Origin: Rostratula benghalensis
Lineage: Eukaryota; Chordata; Aves; Charadriiformes; Rostratulidae
Reading direction: 5' to 3'
Length of the DNA stretch: 64,000 nt
Assembly (NCBI GenBank): GCA_013399305.1
Contig: VXAI01000089.1
Coordinates: forward strand, 2,938,388 to 3,002,387
Part shown: in pieces, positions 52,502-63,100 of the stretch
Layout: each line of letters opens with the position of its first letter
Numbering within the stretch: the stretch's first letter is position 1
Position numbers and translations under genes: made by a program
Notes under the pieces: generated by a model
The model's input: only the letters and a program-made list of their open reading frames with translations
What the model was told of the DNA's origin: nothing
Databases searched by the model: none

Positions 52502-53420
52502 ATAGAATCATAGAATCATCTAGTTTGGAAGGGACCTTTTAGTTCATTTAGCCCAACCATCAACGTAACCCTGATAAAAAAACAAAAATCCAGCACTAAG
52601 TCATGTCACCGTGCACTACGTCAATGCAGCTTTTAAATACCTCCAGGGATGGAGGTACCTCAGTTTGCCCTGGGCAGCCCATTCCAGTGTTTAATAACCC
52701 TTTCCATGTAAAAATTCTTCCTGATATCAAATTTGAACCTCCCTTTGTACAACTTGAGGCCATTTCCTCTTCTCCTATCACCTGTGACTTGGGAGAAGAG
52801 ACTAACACCCACTTTCTATGCCCTTCTTTCAGGTAGTTGTAGAAAAAAATAGCCTCCTTTTCTCTAGGCTGAACAACCCCAGCTCTCTCACCTTCTCCTC
52901 ATAAGGCTTATTCTCCAGACACCTCACCAGCTTGTTACCCTTCTCTGGACCTGCTCCAGCACCTCCATGTATTTTTTGCAGTGAGGCGCCCAAAACTGGA
53001 CGCTGCTGGCTTATGTTCAACTGCCTGTCAAACAACACCCCCGGGTCATTTTCTGCCAGCAAGCTCTCCAGCCACTCTTCCCCAAGCCTGTTGGCCTTAT
53101 TGAACCTCATCCCGTTGGTCTCAGCCCATCTATCTGGCCTGTCCAGATCCCTCTGCAAAGCCCTTCTGCCCTCCGGCAGGTCAACACTGCCACCTAGTTT
53201 GGTGTCATCTGCAAACTTATGGAGGTGCACTCGATCCCCTCATCCAGATCATTGATAAAGATGTTAAAGAGAACCAGCCCCAGTACTGAGCCCTTGTGGA
53301 CACCATTGTGACCAGTCTCCAGCTGCATTTAACTCCTTTCACCTGGCCTACCAGACAGTTTTTAACCCAGTGGAGAGTACTGCCATCCAAGCCATGGGCA
53401 GCCAGGAAGAAATTTGCCTT
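52502..53420 (-). mobile_element. CR1 LINE with broken reverse-transcriptase end
   Basis: This is the longest repeat in the window. The 3' terminus lies at 52502-52560 (AGAATCATAGAATCATCTAG, TTTGGAAGGGACC), then 3' untranslated text to about 52850. Next comes reverse-transcriptase coding sequence on the minus strand. Recognisable pieces in coding order are LDGSTLHWVKN (about 53400-53365), [11 protein letters not shown] in a shifted frame (about 53260), the catalytic FADDTKLGG (about 53215-53190), [24 protein letters not shown], and [15 protein letters not shown] (about 52900-52855). Compared with the family, segments after MRFNKA and after the LNISQQ part are missing, and reading frames shift at least twice, so it cannot encode an active enzyme. 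It is 5'-truncated at about 53420. Confidence 0.95.
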
Positions 53421-53490
53421 TCTATCCAGCCTGAATCTCTCTAAGCTCAGCTTATGCCTGTTGTCATTCGCTTTCTCACCAGGCACTGAA
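53406..53490 (-). mobile_element. Possible second CR1 3'-untranslated fragment
   Basis: Just beyond the point where the reverse-transcriptase match fails, the plus strand reads TCTATCCAGCCTGAATCTCT followed by GCCTGTTGTCATTCGC. This resembles the CR1 3' untranslated text usually written as ATCCAGCCTAAACCTCCC and the following conserved block. If so, two CR1 pieces in the same orientation abut here, by nested insertion or rearrangement. The match is by eye and weak. Confidence 0.4.
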
Positions 53491-53743
53491 CACTGTCAGA
53501 TGCCCCAAATCCATCTCTGCTTGAGGCTGAACCAGGCCCTCCACGCAGGACAATGGTCCAGTCCCACCAATCCAACAGCTTTCTGAAGACCTTCTGGATT
53601 GTCAGCCTCTCCTCACTGGGGCTGCAAACAGGATGTAGTGCCTGGATGAGGCCTGATAGGCTGTGAGCTAAGGGGATGACCTCTCTCCACCATACAAGTA
53701 CATCTGCCCTGCAGAACTTACAAACTTAAAAAAAAAAAAAAAA
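53491..53743. other. G+C-richer unassigned stretch ending in A16
   Basis: The stretch has no open frame or repeat family that I recognise. It differs from the surrounding A+T-rich DNA by higher G+C and ends with 16 consecutive A at 53728-53743. A processed RNA retrocopy on the plus strand would look like this, but no AATAAA signal is seen upstream of the A run and no obvious target-site duplication was found. Confidence 0.35.
53728..53743 (+). repeat. A16 homopolymer
   Basis: Sixteen uninterrupted A are followed by CAAAACCAAGG. It is either a simple repeat or the tail of a retroposed sequence. Confidence 0.95.
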
Positions 53744-54533
53744 CAAAACCAAGGCAAGCTGAATCACAGAAAAAACAAGGACACGGAGAACATGGCTTCC
53801 CAAAATTGAACTTGCTTAGCTGAGACCAGAAGACCACCCAGCCCACAATCCTGTCCCTGAGACTAGCCAACAGCCCATAATAATGGAAAAGTGTAAGTAC
53901 ATGGGAGGTATGCAGAGGCATCTGAGAGAATGATTTCCCAGCTTCCAAGAACTTGAGTCTAATGGGTGATGAGTTTAGATTTAATAGCTCCTGAGTCACT
54001 TTTTGCCCATGAGTTTATCAGATTGATTTTGTGCTCCACGTAAACCTTTACTATCCCCACGCCCTGTGGTAAGGAGTACCACAATGTAATTAGCTATATA
54101 TTGTGTGAAAAAATACTCCTTTTCATGTATGAAAATAACAGGGGTTGTGTTTGAAATTACTGCTTTCTGATTTTACTGATGCTCCTTACTTTGATAATTT
54201 CCTACTCACCTTCTCTGTTCCACTTACATGGAGCAGATGGGGCTCCACCATATCCACCAGATGGCATGCTTTCAGCCATCTGTTTAGGTCTCTCTACTGA
54301 AAGCAGATGCAGGGACAAGAAATGCACAATGTTTTAAAAAAATGTGGCTGCAAACCACATTTGCCACAGAGATGTTCTCTGTTTCCCTCTCTTTCCATTC
54401 CCAAAAGTTCCTTGCATGGAGCTTGCTGTTTCAGTAGAGAACCAGCTCTGGTGTTTGCAGACCTATCTATTTGAAACTCAGGATCATGAGTGGGAATAAT
54501 CCATTGAAACCCTGTCCTTGCATCAGTAAAGGT

Positions 54534-54550
54534 CAGAGGTTTTACCTCTG
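54534..54550. repeat. Short perfect hairpin
   Basis: The arms CAGAGGT and ACCTCTG are perfectly complementary around a TTT loop. The seven pairs do not extend further. Confidence 0.5.
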
Positions 54551-54731
54551 TAATCTTCCCAACTCTTTACCTCCACTCCAGCATCTGCTAAGCTATGATG
54601 GCTTCCAGGAATACTCCATCAGAGGAGTTCATTTCTGCTCTCATATCCTTTCAGTCTCACCAAATGTACTCCAAACTTTGTCTTTCTTTGTCCACAGTAA
54701 TAGTACATATATTAGTGCCCTAATAAAGTAC

Positions 54732-54780
54732 TTGTTTTCCTGTTGGACTGAAAAAATATTTGTTTTCCTGTTGGACTGAA
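54732..54780. repeat. Perfect 21-base duplication with a 28-base period
   Basis: TTGTTTTCCTGTTGGACTGA followed by A occurs at 54732-54752 and again at 54760-54780 without a mismatch, separated by seven A/T bases. This is a recent local duplication. Confidence 0.95.
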
Positions 54781-56493
54781 GGTTTTATGGCATCTCTATA
54801 TGCCTGCCTTTCTGCAGTCCTACTGATTGTTTTGTGCCTTATATTTACCATAAACACCTCAAACTTAATTTTTTAGAGTCAATTCCTTCAACATGTTCAG
54901 TTTCAAGAAAGGTGAGAGGCATTGAAGCACTGCGAGAAAGACACTGCATGTGAAAAACAACCAAGAGGGAAGAGCTGTTTCAGAAAAAATAAAACGGTTA
55001 CACCATGAGCTATGAGTCCATTCACCGGTGTGCCATTAAGTTGGGGGTCATCTGGTTCCATCCCATGGCAGAATCTCTTCCTCTGGGTATTACTGGGTGT
55101 TCAGTAACAGCAGAGTCAAATTCATGGTGTCTTGAATCAGTGTTCATGGAAAGGGACCAAAAGCTATTTTCATTCCTGTCCAAGAGAGCACTAACTTTTC
55201 TGAAAGTGGCATGTGATTACTCCAGTATAATATTAAACTCTGCCGTTTTTTACTTCCTGTCAATGACTGGCTGGTGCAATGCCCATACTAATATTCTCTC
55301 ACTGATCTCTGTGAGTAATAAAACTGCCCCTTTAGCGTTAAATTGGTGTGGCCAATCTCTCTCAGAAAGATTGTGGCCTGTTATGTTATGTGCAGGGGCA
55401 CTTGGTGAGGCACCCTCTGCACAGTGTGGCAAAAAATACCAGAGCAGGTCTAGTGTGTCATGCAGCCTACCTCTTGTAGGCTGGGACCTATCCCTCTTGG
55501 CTGGGACCACAAGACAACACAGCCTGAAAGGGGCCAAACAGACAACAGACAACATCTTGTATCCTGAGTAAAGATCTCAGATAAGATGGTGTTCTAAATG
55601 TTGCTGGAACAACGATTTGAAGATATGGCGTCTTTATGGTTCTGCCACAGCTTTGATGTGTTTCCCTGAACAAATTGCTTCATAGCCTCATGCCTGAGTT
55701 TCCAACTCAGTTCAACTGGGAGTCATTACAGGGACCCCCTAAAAGCTAGGAATTACTCCAATTAAATCAAGAGAATGGTGCTGCTGACAATCTTTTTAAG
55801 AACTGACGAAATTTCTTGGAGGTAAACCCCGTCATTTGCTTGGTGGTTACCAGAAGACATTCGTGAATGTTAGAGCTAATAGTAATTAATTGACAACGTA
55901 AAAGTACTGATGACTGAATAAGCTGACTCAGATCCTACCTCTTTGTTTAAACTTGTCTGTAAATTCTTCACATTTTCATTTGGTAAGAACAAAGATAAAC
56001 TGCTCTAAATGGAACCACAATCTGTAAACATAACACGCAACTTTCGAAGGATGGGTCAGATTTTCTGCTAGGTGAATGGGTGCAGCTTCCAGACAGAAAT
56101 TGAGAGATTGGTTCAGCAGTTTTCAAGCCCTGAGCATTTCCTCTTTGAAAGAGAAATGGGGTTTTCTGCAGAATGAGGAAGAGCAAAAGAGCTGCCTTAA
56201 GGCAAATGGTGCAAGCTGACAAACTGGAAGAAATGGACATGCAAGGATTTGTTGGAGGAATATTCAGGCTCTTAAAGAAAATACTGTATGTGGGGAAAAA
56301 AAAGGAGGTGTTACATTTTTCAGTCCAAAATGCAGACAATTAAAGGTTTTGAAAATATGACCCTAAATAAATGAAAGAAAGACAATAAACACATGGGAGT
56401 AGGAATAAAAGCCTCTCCCCCACCCCATCAGTCTTGAGCAAATTTTGCATTTGTACAGAGGTACCCCAGAGCTACAGGAGGCTGCACTTCTAT

Positions 56494-56526
56494 GGTACTT
56501 CTATCCTCTTGGTACTTCTATCCTCT
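56494..56526. repeat. Perfect 16-base duplication with a 17-base period
   Basis: GGTACTTCTATCCTCT occurs at 56494-56509 and 56511-56526, separated by one T. This is a recent slippage duplication. Confidence 0.95.
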
Positions 56527-57869
56527 GTCAATCTCCTTGTTGCATCCACTCCACCCAGATCCTCAGACAGCTCAGGCTGTAATATGTGGCGTCATCCTGG
56601 GTCCTAGGGTGCTCACTTTGCTGCCCCAAGGGAAGTTACAGCACAGAGATTCTTTCTCTGCATCACGTTTCAGCTTGGGAAAGCCATTAGCTTACCTGAG
56701 AAACTTGTAAATTTGGTAAAATAACATTTCAAAACTGGACCTGCCTTCCCCAGTTGTTCACAAGGAACAGCATTTGCATTTGATTGCATTGCTGATCCTT
56801 AATTATTTGAATTTTAACAAAGTAACACTTTCTAGCTAATTATTCTCTCCAAACTAGTTCAGTTTGTCCTCAAGTTCTCAGTGCTTTACCCAGGGCAGTC
56901 ACTCATACTGGGATCCGTAAGAATGTGATCTATTATTTTCTCAAGGTGTCCCTAACCATCAGACACTTCATCAGATTCTTTAGTATCTTTTGCATCCTAT
57001 TGCTGTAGACAAGTCATGCACCTGCTGGACCATCTGCCATTGCACACTGCAGTTCAATCCACGCACACATGAGATTTCTTTATCCATTACTATGTACTTT
57101 GTTAAATGGTATCTATCTGTCTGTACAGAGAAGCTCTAGTGAGTTTTCGGACAAGGGCCAGCCCAAGGTGTTTCAGACACACAGTCAACCTGATTTTTTT
57201 CCTCCTATTAACTCCAAGGGACTCCAGTTCTACCTCTAGAAGTTGAAAGGAGCACGTAGGAAAACCTGCAGGGCAGAGTGTTGTGCTGAGCACGGTTCAG
57301 CCTGCACCCAGGAAAATGAGACGTCAGAAACAGTGCAGTGCACCAGCCAGTCTAGCTTTTCAGGACTCAAGCACAGAGTGGAAAATGCTGGGGCTTTTGT
57401 TCCTTTCCTACCAATTTTCTTACCTGTTTCTGCCTTTGTCTTATGCTCCATTTCTGGCTCATATTTATGGGACAGTAAAAAACCTTGCTGTAATCACCTG
57501 ACATTTTCACAATTTTTTGTTAGGCTGTTTTGTCTCTCTTTCTTTTTGCCTGTCACAAGTCAGCCTGTTGAGGAGTTATTCTATAGGTTTATTAGGCATT
57601 TCAGCAAATATACAGATTTGTATCACAAGCCCAGATCTTTGCATTCACAGCAATGTTTTATTTTCCAGTTTCCTTCCCGTATGGACTGCAAGTAGAATGT
57701 CTCTGGTTTGTTTTGTTGCATTCATGACCCTGCATCTCTGAAAACCATACAGATGAGTTTAGTGTTTGCAAGGAAGTCTATAGTCTTCTTGAATTTCTTC
57801 ACACTGTGTTTGGTCTCTGTGGATACAGCCTGTGGATGCTGTTTCACTGCCTGCTAACAGGGAATTGAG

Positions 57870-57910
57870 AGTATTGGCAATATTGGCAATAGAAGCATAT
57901 TGACAATACT
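57870..57910. repeat. Three TATTGRCAA units within an inverted repeat
   Basis: TATTGGCAA occurs back to back at 57872-57880 and 57881-57889, and TATTGACAA occurs at 57898-57906. The ends AGTATTG (57870-57876) and CAATACT (57904-57910) are perfect complements, so the array can also fold back. The TTGGCAAT text resembles an NF1 or CCAAT-type half site, but that is only a word match. Confidence 0.7.
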
Positions 57911-59086
57911 GAAAGGCAAGCCTGGCATAGCTTGAGAGATGGCAACTGCAGGTGGTACTTTGGTGAGACTTAATGTACTTTGTTGGAAGTGCTTATTCCC
58001 CAGGGATGGATGACTAGTTCAGTCTCACAAGGTCCCTTGGAGCTTATTATTTTGGTCAGTGTCCCTAGGCAACTGATACCTTGGGAAGAAACTTGACAAA
58101 AAACTCTTCTCTTTTTTTTTTCCTCTGTGCAATATGTTGTTGTTGTACTGTGGAGCAATCACTTGGTGTGAATACATTATTTACTGGTGCACTCCAGAAT
58201 GTTTCATGACACTTTTAACTCCTCCTGGGTTTTACTGACAGATTTTTACCAAACAATCAGGATTTGGTCAATTGTATTCACTTTGCTTTTTCTCTAGAGG
58301 CTCTTATTCTCTGGATACACCACCAAATTAAAGTGAGAGACAGAAGGAACACTAATAGGAGGCTTAGCTGAAGCAGAATGAAACCCGGCAAAAGCTGGAA
58401 GAGTTAATACCCATTGACAGAGAATAGAGGTCAGTGTGCACTAGAGACAATGGGCACCTGGCATAATGAGCCACCACAGAGCTACATGTAGCAATCAAAT
58501 TATCAGATAGAACTTTTCATATTCTCCACAGTCTTTCTATCGGTTAATCACGAACAGACAACGGTCTGTGCTTGTAGAATAGCACATTCATTGTCAATTT
58601 TGGCTCAGGAATAAACTTGCAGGAGGAACTGCCATTAAAATACATTCTTTTTCTGCTCAGTGAAGTGGTCCCACACCTTCCAGTGCTTTACTAGTAAGCT
58701 GTGTAGGACTGGTACATTTAGGGTAATGGGATTCCTGTGTTGGCTCAGTTTTGAATGTTTTATGAGTCAATTAAAATCACTTGAAAGAATTTCGTGACAC
58801 AGGAATCACACATTTTATGCCCTGACAACTGAGTTCTGCATTGTTTTCATAAGGGTAGGATTAATGAAGGTTTTTAAAATCTTTGCCCCAAATGGAAGTA
58901 CCCAAATCCCGATTATTCGTGTTTTTAAGCAATGAAACTTGGCAGTTAGGGTATAGCTTGTAGAAATTTGTCACTAAGCCAAAAGAATCCTAAATATACA
59001 TGTATTTAGGCCTTCAAGCGTGCTAAAATACTGTGTTTACTGGAATCTTTGTGGCCCTACAGCACCTCCTGAGTTCTATTTTATAC

Positions 59087-59107
59087 GTGTGTGTGTGTGT
59101 GTGTGTG
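59087..59107. repeat. (GT)n microsatellite
   Basis: An uninterrupted GT dinucleotide run covers 21 bases, about ten and a half units. It is likely polymorphic in length. Confidence 0.98.
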
Positions 59108-59705
59108 ACCTGAGGTTCTAGAGAAAATTCTGTCTAAAAAGTATTTCTACAACAGGTTTTATGCCCAGAGGAAGTCACACCAACTTGATTACATCACAGC
59201 ACTTGCAGTGCTGAGGGTCTCCAGATTGACTCCCTATTCAGACTTCTTTTAAAAAGGGAGGAATTAGTCAGCAAACAGCAAAGCTATTTGCTATCTATAT
59301 ATTTTAACCCAGGGCTCATCTGGAAATAGTCATGATGTGTTAGGGACAAACTTTCAGGCATGTAAATCACTATTTCCATGGACTTCAAAGGAACCATGCT
59401 AATTTTCCACTCTCAGGGATCTGACCTCTGGATTTTTTCTTCAACTTTCACACTACATTCACTACCTTCCTTACTACACCTTTTGCCAAACAAAATAATA
59501 TTTAGCCTTTTGTCTGATATTTTATGCTGAATTCAATTTTTCCACCACCACCAAGCAACCCATAGTATCTTCATTCATGATTTTGCAAAGTCACGAAAAG
59601 AAAAACTAAAACCTTTTTAAAATGTATTTTTAACTTCCCCTTAGGGATTTTTTACTAGTTGTATAACTTGGTAATTTCTGGTGCCACAAAAGGAGGAAGT
59701 GAGAG

Positions 59706-59727
59706 AGTGACCACTGGGGTGGTCACT
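59706..59727. repeat. Perfect 8-base hairpin
   Basis: The arms AGTGACCA and TGGTCACT are perfectly complementary around the loop CTGGGG. The text TGACC/GGTCA also resembles an everted pair of nuclear-receptor half sites. No function can be assigned. Confidence 0.55.
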
Positions 59728-59945
59728 GGCAGAAGGGTAGGGCAACAGAACTTCACACCATGTCTCTACACTCGTGGAAGAAATGGAAAGTAATTAGTCT
59801 GGGAAGAAGGAACAAGTTCCTATAAACGGATCTGAACCAGTGCTGACTTACAGACCACTGAAGTCACCACTTTCTTTTACAAATATGATGAAGTGTCATG
59901 CTGACATGAAACCATATGCACTTGTTAAATTGAATGCAAAGCAAA

Positions 59946-60110
59946 AGAGCACGGAACTGGTCATACTGGGTCAAACTAAAGCCCCATCCAGCTTAATATG
60001 CATTTTCTAACAATGGCCAGGAGCAGGGTCCTAAAGGAGATTGCAAGAACTGGGCACAGAGAGAGCAATTTTCTGGATTTGTGCTCACATCTCCTGAATA
60101 TCAACCAGGT
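59946..60110 (-). mobile_element. Probable ancient CR1/L3-like LINE 3' fragment
   Basis: The plus strand reads GGAACTGGTCATACTGGGTC, AAACTAAAGCCCCATCCAGC, TTAATATGCATTTTCTAACA and ATGGCCAGGAGCAGGGTCCT. This resembles an old amniote CR1-type terminus whose usual plus-strand text runs CATACTGGGTCAGACC, AAGGTCCATCTAGCCCAGTA, then ACAGTGGCCA. By analogy with younger CR1 ends, the element itself lies on the minus strand. Divergence is high and the limits are approximate, with the downstream end especially uncertain. Confidence 0.6.
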
Positions 60111-63100
60111 ACTCTGTTTTCAGGATAACTACAGAGCACCCAAGTGAATTTGGGTGCATTTCCCCCACCCTCAACCCCCAATGTTTGGCATGTCTCAAAC
60201 CAGACAAATACACAGTTTTTGCTCTGGCCTGCCTGTAGGTAACACCTCACCTCCACCTCATCCTCCAGTGCACTGTGTTTAACGCAATTTCAAAACATTA
60301 TTTTTGAGGCTTGAAATAACTGGATTTTCCCAGGCTTTAATTTACCACTTGACTAGTTTCCTATTTAACCTTTCACTTCAATCCTTATTTCACAGCATGA
60401 AATGATACCCCTGCACACCATACTTCTCTTTTTGAGGCAAGCCTACCAAAATTATCTTCTGTTTGGATATGATGGGAAGTGCATGTAACTTTCTGAAACA
60501 ACTCAGTGACACCAACATATTACTCATAGAAAATTCTCAGTGAAGGCTGCAGCTGAGAAACTTTGATAGGAGGAAGGGCATATCAGACACATTTTATCAG
60601 AAGTTCCACTTATTTAGAAAGGAAAGGGCATGAGAACTTTCAGAAAGAACACTCTTTACTAAACCCCAGTTCTGAAAGGTACCTAAGGCTGGGCCTGGAT
60701 TTAAGCAAAGATGTTGCATAGAAATACTCCTGTGCTTAATAGGATGCCTGCTAAATCAGGGATTTAAACAGGGACACTGTAATTAATAACACAAAGTTTT
60801 ACAGCCTGAGCTAAACGGTCAAGACTTGCTAGCCATAGTTATATATTTCTTACACAGATAGGGCACAGCAGGGAATCTTACCACTAGTTTGGGCTTTAAT
60901 TATACAGAACTTAATTATCTTGCTGGATGAAAGACCTTTAAACGAAGCTGGAGTGACTGTACATCTTTTCTAACACTGTATTTATTCATTTTTGCTTAGG
61001 ATTTAGATAAGAAGAGTTACGGAGAAGACAAAGCCCACACAGAGAGACTCCTCTCAGCACATGCAATATATTTTTGTTTACTGCTGCTCAACTAACTGAT
61101 TTTCATGGGCAGAAAAAGCTTCAGCTGAATCACTGCAGTTCTGAATTCGCTGTGAACATGTGTGTGTTTGTATAGACATGTCAGGAGGGACATGCATGGG
61201 GGAAGTCTCACCCTTCATTTTGTATATTAATGACAAAATGGATCCAAACAATTTCTGCATTTAATAGCAGGCCATTTAGCTGAGCTCTCGGTGAAATCCA
61301 CACCAAAAAAAATGTACATCTGCATGCCCAGTCTATGAGGTGAGACCTGTTGGTATGCTTGGATAAGAAAGAATACCCTCAATCGCAGTTGTCCTACCAC
61401 ATACTGGGCCAGAGACAAAGCAAGCATAGTAGTGATCAGAGAACTCATGTGAAGAGTGGTCTCAGTTCCAATTCCTGCCCTCCTAAGTATTTCATCAGTC
61501 CAAAATTTTGGGCCAAGGTGCCTAAGAGCCTTGTTAACTACTGAGAGATGAAAGATGGGCACTTGCATCTCTTCAAACAGATAAATGAACAAAGCTCAGG
61601 TTTCTCCTTCTTGGGGAGAGGACATTTTCCAACACGGAGCTATTAGCACAGACAAGAAGGAGGCAATCTGTCCTTGTTGCAATCATTTTCAAGGAACTTT
61701 TTTTTTTCTGGTGTTTTTGTTTCACTTTGGGGCTGTGAATGCACCTCCCTGCAGCATGGAGTCAAAAGCCTCCAAAGCTTCAAAGAGAAATCTTGCAGTT
61801 AACACTTGGGTGTTTTCTCATTTAGCAGATGTGGCAGCTGTGAATGACACCAACAGGAACTGAATACTCCTTAGGCACTGAATGTGGAGCCTGCATGCCT
61901 AATTCAGGATGCTGGTTTGATGACCAGATCATTAAGAGTTTAGAGCTACACAGCTGAGAACTGATGGGTCTGGATACCCTCTCAGTTCTAACTCCTTTTC
62001 CCCTTCTGTAAAGAAAGAGGCTAGTAGCTTTGCTACACAGCCAAGGGGTGTTTTGAAGATTAAGCATCTTGAAGATTGCATGACATTGAGACAGTCTCAC
62101 AAAGAAGGCTGTAACAACCTTGGGTGTCAGCGCAGGCAAAACACATTCCAGTGTGTTTGTGCTGCACTGATCGACTCCAAAGGGGAGCTATTTTCTTCAC
62201 AGAGCCTGTGGAGCAAAGGCAGCATGAAGTGGAGCCCTTGAGGATCCATCAGACTTAGCCAAGTGATTTAGTTAGTGACACTGGGAAAACAGCACACCTT
62301 TCTCCCCAGTGGGAGCATAATTTTTGCTCCCACAATAGGGCAAGTAGGCAGGCCTGTGCTCTCTGTCAGACTGCAGGACAGGCCAGTTTGTTGTTGCAGA
62401 GCGGGGGAGTCACAGCAGAGGCCACAACTCCATTGTTCTCATAGTGGAGAAAAGCACACAAGATATGGAACTCCCTATGTGACTTGAAGGCTTAGAGGCA
62501 TGAATAGCTTTACTAAATCCACATGGCAGAGCACTGTTTGAAACTGATGACCATCTGGGTGCAGGTTTGGAAGGACCAACAGGTCTTCTGAGATATGTCA
62601 CCACAGAGGAACGAGTGATGACTGTGATGGGTCACAGATTAACCATGGATTTACACCCAGTGTGCCAATCTAGTTTGATAGGCCCTTCTGAGTGTCCCTG
62701 GATGATGTGGATTATCATGCTTGGTCACTGAAGTCTCACCCACAGTGAGAAAAATCAATCTGGATCCAAAACAGTTATGCGTCTAAAGTGAATTGGTTAA
62801 ACCACATTAAAGTTCTGTTTTGGCATTTTTAATCAAAGGTGCTGTTAATGTGATTAGACTTCATTACCTTATCAACTGTATTGGTCTGAATTTAATTTCA
62901 GAATTGTTTAGTCCTGAATTAGAATATCCATCCGGAAATTGAATGCAGTTTCAATATACATGTAATAAATTATTTTTTATTCATTTTCATGAGACTACGT
63001 GTGCACTGAACACCGTGTAGTGGAGTTACACCAGTGAAGTGAGAGCAATGTTGGTATTCCTGGTTCTGAAGGAGTTTGGATTCAAACAGGGGCTGCCAAA

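Larger units (their letters stand above)
53744..59945. other. Non-coding unique sequence, no gene seen
   Basis: No exon or RNA gene is recognised. The longest open frame of the window is here (55005-55571, plus, 188 codons). Its predicted product has no known domain, signal peptide or repeat structure, and a 101-codon frame is open on the opposite strand across it. A 150-codon frame at 57243-57695 is equally anonymous. Small tandem repeats near 54.75, 56.5 and 57.9 kb and a (GT)n run are listed separately. Confidence 0.65.

Noticed and set aside
55005..55571. Longest open frame, 188 codons, plus strand
   Set aside because: A frame of this length is within what chance gives for 64 kb in six frames. 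There is no recognisable domain, the opposite strand is also open across 101 codons, and there is no supporting splice or signal context.
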